This document shows positions 59,771 through 64,000 of a DNA stretch of 64,000 nucleotides, piece by piece. The stretch is from JAHDFB01 sp965658745. Its GTDB lineage: Bacteria > Bacteroidota > Bacteroidia > Chitinophagales > Saprospiraceae. The notes beneath the pieces are model-generated. The model was not told the DNA's origin. It saw nothing but the letters and a program-made list of their open reading frames with translations, and ran no database searches. Every line of letters begins with the position of its first letter. Positions within the stretch are counted from its first letter, which is position 1. The position numbers and the translations under genes are program-made. The stretch is taken from the NCBI GenBank assembly GCA_965658745.1, contig CBFHTK010000002.1:310001-374000 (forward strand), given 5' to 3'.

Positions 59771-61348
59771 ATGAAGATCGAGAGAGTCCAAAATCATTTT
59801 GTGAATCACTTACCTGCTGATCCAGAGCAAGAGAATTTTACAAGACAAGTTACTAAAGGTTGTTTTTCATTTGTCAAACCAGTTGCTCCTTCCGCACCTG
59901 AATTGATAGCTGTTTCCCCGGAGATGCTTGATATGCTAGGAATAACTGAAGATGATGCAAAGTCTGAGGAGTTTCTTCAGATATTTAGTGGTCAATTGAC
60001 GTCCCCAGAATCGAAACCTTATGCGATGAATTATGCTGGGCATCAGTTTGGTCATTGGGCAGGACAACTTGGCGATGGTCGAGCGATCAATCTTTTTGAG
60101 ATTGAAAGAGATGATGAATTCTGGACTGTTCAATTGAAAGGTTCGGGTCCTACTCCATATTCGAGGTCTGCAGATGGTTTTGCAGTCTTGAGATCATCTA
60201 TGCGGGAATATCTATGTAGTGAAGCGATGTATCATTTGGGTATTCCAACATCACGAGCATTGAGTCTGGTCAAGACTGGTGATTCAGTTCTGAGAGATAT
60301 GATGTACGATGGAAACCCTGAGATGGAGCAAGGGGCGATAGTATGTAGAATGGCTCCTAGCTTTCTGCGTTTTGGGAGTTACGAGTTATGGGCAGCTAGA
60401 CAAGATCATGAAATTCTCAGGAAGTTAACGGATTATACCATTGATCATTTTTTTCCTGAAGTGGCTCGGGGCCCAAAAGGGCAATATGACTATTTGAATT
60501 TTTTCAATATTGTTTGCGACAGAACGCTAGATACGATTGTTCATTGGCAACGAGTAGGCTTTGTGCACGGTGTGATGAACACGGATAATATGTCGATACT
60601 TGGACTGACGATTGATTATGGACCTTATGGTTGGATTGATGATTATAATCCAGAATGGACGCCAAATACTACGGATCGACAGAATCGGAGATACCGTTTT
60701 GGTAATCAGCCGTCAATCAGTCTATGGAATTTGGTCAGACTAGCCAATGCACTTTACCCACTAATCGGAGAGACCGAGGGATTGCAAAAGACATTGTCTA
60801 GTTATCAAAAACGCTTCCAACAGAAGTATCTTCAGATGATGAGAGAGAAACTAGGACTGGAAAAAAAAGAGGAAGGGGACAGTAAATTAGTCGCTGATCT
60901 AGAAGCAGCTCTGCAATTACAGGAAACTGATATGACAATCTTCTTCAGACAATTGTCCGACATTCAGCTAAAGGCTACCTCGGAAGACTCTTTCATACAT
61001 CTGATAAATGAATCCCTGTACAACAGAGAGGAAATGAAAGACGAAAACCGAAAAGTATGGCAAAAATGGTGGATTCAATATCATAACCGTCTTCAACGAG
61101 AAGAGACTTCTTCCGAAGCTAGAAAGGCGAATATGGATGGTACTAATCCAAAGTATGTACTCCGAAACTACATGGCACAAGAAGCTATTGATCTAGCTGA
61201 AAAGGGCGATTATGCGCTCATAGATCGATTCCAAGAAATGCTTAAAAAACCTTATGAAGAGCAGCCTGAAAATGAAAAGTACTTTGCAAAAAGACCTGAT
61301 TGGGCAAAAGACAAAGTTGGTTGTTCAATGCTTTCTTGTAGTTCGTAG
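59771..61348 (+). CDS. selO: Protein adenylyltransferase SelO
   Basis: SelO transfers AMP to protein Ser/Thr/Tyr. Family blocks: YAGHQFGHWAGQLGDGRAI near residue 90, WTVQLKGSGPTPYSRSADGFAVLRSSMREYL near 120, RALSLVKTGD near 160, and NTDNMSILGLTIDYGPYGW near 275. The C-terminal GCSMLSCSS replaces the selenocysteine of the animal protein by Cys, as in other bacteria. 525 residues, complete. Confidence 0.95.
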   Translation: MKIERVQNHFVNHLPADPEQENFTRQVTKGCFSFVKPVAPSAPELIAVSPEMLDMLGITEDDAKSEEFLQIFSGQLTSPESKPYAMNYAGHQFGHWAGQLGDGRAINLFEIERDDEFWTVQLKGSGPTPYSRSADGFAVLRSSMREYLCSEAMYHLGIPTSRALSLVKTGDSVLRDMMYDGNPEMEQGAIVCRMAPSFLRFGSYELWAARQDHEILRKLTDYTIDHFFPEVARGPKGQYDYLNFFNIVCDRTLDTIVHWQRVGFVHGVMNTDNMSILGLTIDYGPYGWIDDYNPEWTPNTTDRQNRRYRFGNQPSISLWNLVRLANALYPLIGETEGLQKTLSSYQKRFQQKYLQMMREKLGLEKKEEGDSKLVADLEAALQLQETDMTIFFRQLSDIQLKATSEDSFIHLINESLYNREEMKDENRKVWQKWWIQYHNRLQREETSSEARKANMDGTNPKYVLRNYMAQEAIDLAEKGDYALIDRFQEMLKKPYEEQPENEKYFAKRPDWAKDKVGCSMLSCSS

Positions 61349-61509
61349 TTGAAAGAGGTTTTTATGCTTTAGTTGTCGCGTAAAGTGTTAGTTTTTAGAA
61401 AACTATCAAAGCGATTGAAATACCTTGATTTTCAAATTCGACTAATTACTAGTTTGCATTGAAAAAGAGTCTGTCTTCATAAAATGAACAAAGTTCTTGG
61501 TTAGATTGG

Positions 61510-61986
61510 TTACTTAAGTGCCCTGAAGCCGATCGGCAACGTATAGTAGGTGCTGACATATTCATTATCTAGGACAGCAGGAGTCCATAGATCGTCCAGA
61601 TCATTCATATCCTCGATAACTTTTATTACAGCATTATCACATGCTCTATCGAATCCTCTAAGCAATTCCACATTTCTAATGGTACCATCGTAGGCAATCA
61701 CGAATTCAATGACCACCTGCCCACTGATTTTCTTTTTTCTAGCTTTTTCCGGATATCTAAGATGACTATAAATGTAGTTGAGTAATTCCTTTTGGGTGCA
61801 CATTTCTTTTTCTACTCGAGTCATTGAAACCACATCGCAGCCAGGAAACACAGCAGCCCTGTCAAAACGCCTAAATATTTCTTCTTCTTCGTCGAGAAGT
61901 GGAAGACTGCGATACACATCTCCAGATTGGCAAAAGGAAGATGTGTGGAGTATGACTATGAAATTAAAAACAAGAAGCAACTTCAT
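61510..61986 (-). CDS. TonB-like energy transducer domain protein
   Basis: Signal or anchor at residues 1-19, then a TonB C-terminal domain (residues about 85-158: ISGQVVIEFVIAYDGTIRNVELLRGFDRACD, LDDLWTPAVLDNEYVSTYYTLPIGF). It lacks the long Pro-rich linker and clear transmembrane anchor of true TonB, so it may be a secreted TonB-domain protein of the type found widely in Bacteroidota. Confidence 0.8.
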   Translation of the reverse strand: MKLLLVFNFIVILHTSSFCQSGDVYRSLPLLDEEEEIFRRFDRAAVFPGCDVVSMTRVEKEMCTQKELLNYIYSHLRYPEKARKKKISGQVVIEFVIAYDGTIRNVELLRGFDRACDNAVIKVIEDMNDLDDLWTPAVLDNEYVSTYYTLPIGFRALK

Positions 61987-62237
61987 GGGATTATCGTTGT
62001 GTGTTAAAAAGTAGACTAAAATAAGAGTTTCACTTGTGACAAGTAGATATGATTAGCACAATTATAGAAGAATATTTGTTGAAGCTGATAATGATATGAA
62101 TATAACTAGAGATTGTCGGTTGTACAGAGTGACGTAATAAATTATGTTTTCCTGTAGGGAGAAGTCAACTGCTTTGATAATTAAAGTATTAAGTTTATTT
62201 TTATCAGATTGCAGCAGTTGCAAGATGATCATACACT
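61987..62237. other. Intergenic region
   Basis: About 250 bases between divergent genes. A 7-bp inverted repeat CAACTGC/GCAGTTG (62168-62221, large loop) is the only structure seen and may be chance. Confidence 0.3.
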
Positions 62238-62903
62238 ATGAATTCAGATTTGGAATCAGGAGGACTTTTTAAGAATCTCGAGAAGGAAACCCTTGAGCTT
62301 GACAACGATATTTTTGCACAAGACAAACCTAGAAGGCAACGTCCAGAATTCTTCATGCCTAAGGGAACAGAAGTATTGAAGGTTTTTGACTTCTTAGAAA
62401 TCGACATGCGGCCTTCGGCTGCTGAACAGACTGGAAAATGGCCCTTACTCTTTTTTACGATTTTGTGGAATTCTCTTGTGATAGGTTTCATGCTATTGAT
62501 GATTTCTTCGGGAGTATTTCCAATGCTGCTTTTTCTTTCAATTTTTGCATTAGCAGGTCTATATATGGCTTGGCAGACCATGGGTATGTTTTTTAACCGC
62601 CGAAAGGTCGTTATCAATAACGATGTATTGACATCTGAAATTAAACCTTTCAAGATTGGTAGTGGACGACAGGAATTCAAAACTAGCGAAATTGAGCAGC
62701 TCTATGTTTCCAAATACTTTACTGGAACTACAATTAATGAAAAAAGACTGATGGCTTATTCTTTATCTGCTATTTTGAAAGACAAAAGATCAGTGCGAAT
62801 TATTTCCAATAGCAATTTAGAAACAGCTCTATACCTCGAACAAGAAATCGAACGTTTTCTTGATATTGAAGATAAACCAGTTACGGGTGAGATTCTTAAA
62901 TGA
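62238..62903 (+). CDS. Two-helix membrane protein, unknown function
   Basis: 221 residues: an acidic N-terminal 75 residues, two membrane helices (about 75-118, LFFTILWNSLVIGFMLL), then a beta-rich cytoplasmic part. The layout (helices followed by a possible PH-like domain) recalls the gene at 56634 but the sequences do not clearly match. The stop overlaps the ATG of the broken DUF1572 gene (ATGA). Confidence 0.6.
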   Translation: MNSDLESGGLFKNLEKETLELDNDIFAQDKPRRQRPEFFMPKGTEVLKVFDFLEIDMRPSAAEQTGKWPLLFFTILWNSLVIGFMLLMISSGVFPMLLFLSIFALAGLYMAWQTMGMFFNRRKVVINNDVLTSEIKPFKIGSGRQEFKTSEIEQLYVSKYFTGTTINEKRLMAYSLSAILKDKRSVRIISNSNLETALYLEQEIERFLDIEDKPVTGEILK

Positions 62904-63490
62904 TTTAAAACATACAGACTTATATTAATTCCATTCAGAAGCAATTTCAATATTATAAGCACCTTGCTGATGCGGCTTGTTTACAGTTGACGGATGATTA
63001 ATTATTTAGTCAGCTACATAAAGAAAATCCGAGTAAACAAACTAGTTCAATTGCAATAGTTATGCAGCATATGGCGGGAAATATGCTTTCCAGATGGACA
63101 AATGTTTGGGAAGAAGATGGTGAGAAACCGTGGAGAAATCGAGATGCTGAATTTGTTTCTCCAGAGCAAAATCGAACTGAGTTGTATGCGTATTGGGAAA
63201 AGGGTTGGCGGTGCCTTTTTAACGTGATAGATTCACTTCAAGATGAAGATCTAGAGAGGACTCTTAATATCAGAAATATGGAACATAGTCTGGTTGAAGC
63301 AGTAAATCGGCAAGCTATGCATTACGCCTACCACATCGGTCAAATTGTATTAATAGCTAAAGAATAGAAGGGTGACGAATGGCAAACACTATCGATTCCT
63401 TTGGGCGGAAGCCAAAAATATAACGAACAGCAATTCTCTGAAGATATTAATAAAGAGCACTTTACCTATGAGTGGTTAAAGGACAAGTAA
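62900..63490 (+). pseudogene. DUF1572-type (DinB-like) protein, broken by three in-frame stops
   Basis: One reading frame runs the whole length without frameshift but contains TAA at 62906, TAA at 62999 and TAG at 63365 before the final TAA at 63488. Between them the DUF1572 pattern is intact: NSIQKQFQYYKHLADAACLQL, AIVMQHMAGNMLSRWTNVW, DGEKPWRNRDAEF, HYAYHIGQIVLIAKE, then GDEWQTLSIPLG. The metal-binding His residues of the DinB fold are still present. The start overlaps the previous stop, so it was translationally coupled. Its intact function is unknown. Confidence 0.8.
63403..63414 (+). repeat. Dispersed hairpin GGGC-GGAA-GCCA (copy h)
   Basis: Inside the DUF1572 pseudogene near its 3' end (encoding LGGSQK), flanked by CTTT and AAAA. 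Confidence 0.65.
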
Positions 63491-63535
63491 ATACTTGACA
63501 CTCCTAAACTAAGATCTCATGAAATATTATTTATA

Positions 63536-63985
63536 CTAATTCCTTCTCGCTCTTGCAGCTTCTCTTTCAAGTCTTTTTGCTTCAGCTTTGGCCTCTTGAA
63601 CTACCATCATTTCGTTATAGTCGCTGATATGTTTCGTAAGTTCTTCATATTTTAGCAAGCTGGCTCTCTTTTTACCATTACCGACTGCTCTTCTTGTAGT
63701 TTTCTTACGCCTCGCTGTTTTAGCGTCATCCGTATATTTGTCTACTTTGTATTTTGAGCGGAAGCTTCGGCAATTCCCATAAATCATCGGTGCAAAGTCA
63801 TCGTACGTGTCAGCGCTTATTAGGAAAGCTGGTTTGTTATCAACTTGAACGAAGTAGTATTCTTGGACTTCGACATAATCAACACGATTTCTTGCTATCA
63901 AATCTACAAACATACCTAGCGGCGCTACTTCTGAACCTTCTCCATCAAGATCAGGATAAACAAATATTTTAATTCGTTCTCCCAT
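63536..63985 (-). CDS. Conserved hypothetical protein with a basic coiled tail
   Basis: 149 residues shown, but the frame is open to the right edge, so the start may lie beyond 64000. The N-terminal 80 residues are a mixed alpha/beta domain (KIFVYPDLDGEGSEVAPLGMFVD, VQVDNKPAFLISADTYDDFA). The rest is Lys/Arg-rich and ends in an Ala/Arg/Glu coil (EAKAEAKRLEREAARARRN). I do not recognise the family. Confidence 0.55.
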   Translation of the reverse strand: MGERIKIFVYPDLDGEGSEVAPLGMFVDLIARNRVDYVEVQEYYFVQVDNKPAFLISADTYDDFAPMIYGNCRSFRSKYKVDKYTDDAKTARRKKTTRRAVGNGKKRASLLKYEELTKHISDYNEMMVVQEAKAEAKRLEREAARARRN

Positions 63986-64000
63986 ATCAATGCTTGCTAA

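Noticed and set aside
61310..61348. Selenocysteine in SelO
   Set aside because: The C-terminal position is encoded as Cys (TGT) and no in-frame TGA is present before the normal stop.
22470..63490. An altered genetic code (TAA/TAG read as amino acid) to explain stops in asnB and DUF1572
   Set aside because: Dozens of intact genes end at TAA or TAG at the expected family length; the two affected genes show other signs of decay or have several stops.
1..64000. CRISPR arrays, prophage and complete IS elements
   Set aside because: I searched by eye for regularly spaced repeats, cas, capsid, integrase and transposase signatures and saw none.

Overview
The window reads as a chromosomal piece of a Bacteroidota bacterium, most likely a free-living aerobic Saprospiria-type organism (the class assignment is a guess from gene style). 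Evidence: type IX secretion (T9SS) C-terminal sorting domains on several very large secreted proteins, two TonB-dependent receptors with carboxypeptidase-regulatory-like N-termini, many lipoproteins, -7 promoter elements of the Bacteroidota form TAnnTTTG, and AT-rich DNA. A 99-base run of N at 939-1037 shows a scaffolded draft assembly. No phage, CRISPR array or complete IS element is visible.

Layout. 0-9 kb: a giant secreted protein with six visible blue-copper (cupredoxin) domains, then a compact run of two haem-c lipoproteins, an OB-fold protein, a YceI-like protein and a DUF5777 barrel; then hairpins and tRNA-Pro/tRNA-Ser. 9.5-12 kb: a twice-frameshifted amidohydrolase and an outer-membrane protein. 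12.3-14.7 kb: molybdenum cofactor genes moeA and mobA. 14.9-20.3 kb: an MbnH-like dihaem peroxidase, an MbnP-like protein and an FG-GAP/UnbV lipoprotein. 20.3-29 kb: SDR, rRNA pseudouridine synthase, Lrp regulator, a chimeric asnB/iorB remnant, msrA, a Sua5-type protein, a TonB receptor, DUF808 and tRNA-Val. 29.5-34.6 kb: panD, apbE, a DnaQ-like exonuclease, and a second MbnP/MbnH module with an extra MbnP-like lipoprotein. 34.6-35.2 kb: a gene-free stretch with promoter, long-range stem and terminator, a candidate ncRNA. 35.2-46.3 kb: secreted metzincin protease, GMC oxidoreductase pair, Lrp plus PLP lyase, map, fhs, a barrel protein. 46.4-64 kb: a Cys-rich six-repeat T9SS protein, MFS transporter, methyltransferase, TonB receptor with divergent MarR regulator, sigma-54 activator, LOG protein, beta-helix T9SS protein, SelO, TonB-like protein and small membrane or unknown genes.

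How it fits together. The main theme is extracytoplasmic copper and haem redox chemistry: six cupredoxin domains, three or four haem-c proteins nearby, and two MbnP/MbnH-type modules. The second theme is gene decay: the amidohydrolase, asnB, iorB and a DUF1572 gene are all broken. The third is small repeats: a hairpin of form GGGC-GNAA-GCC(C) found eight times in genes and between them, a pair of MITE-like elements with inverted ends, and palindrome clusters beside tRNA genes. These repeats, the six-cupredoxin protein and the intergenic RNA candidate are the least explained parts of the window.
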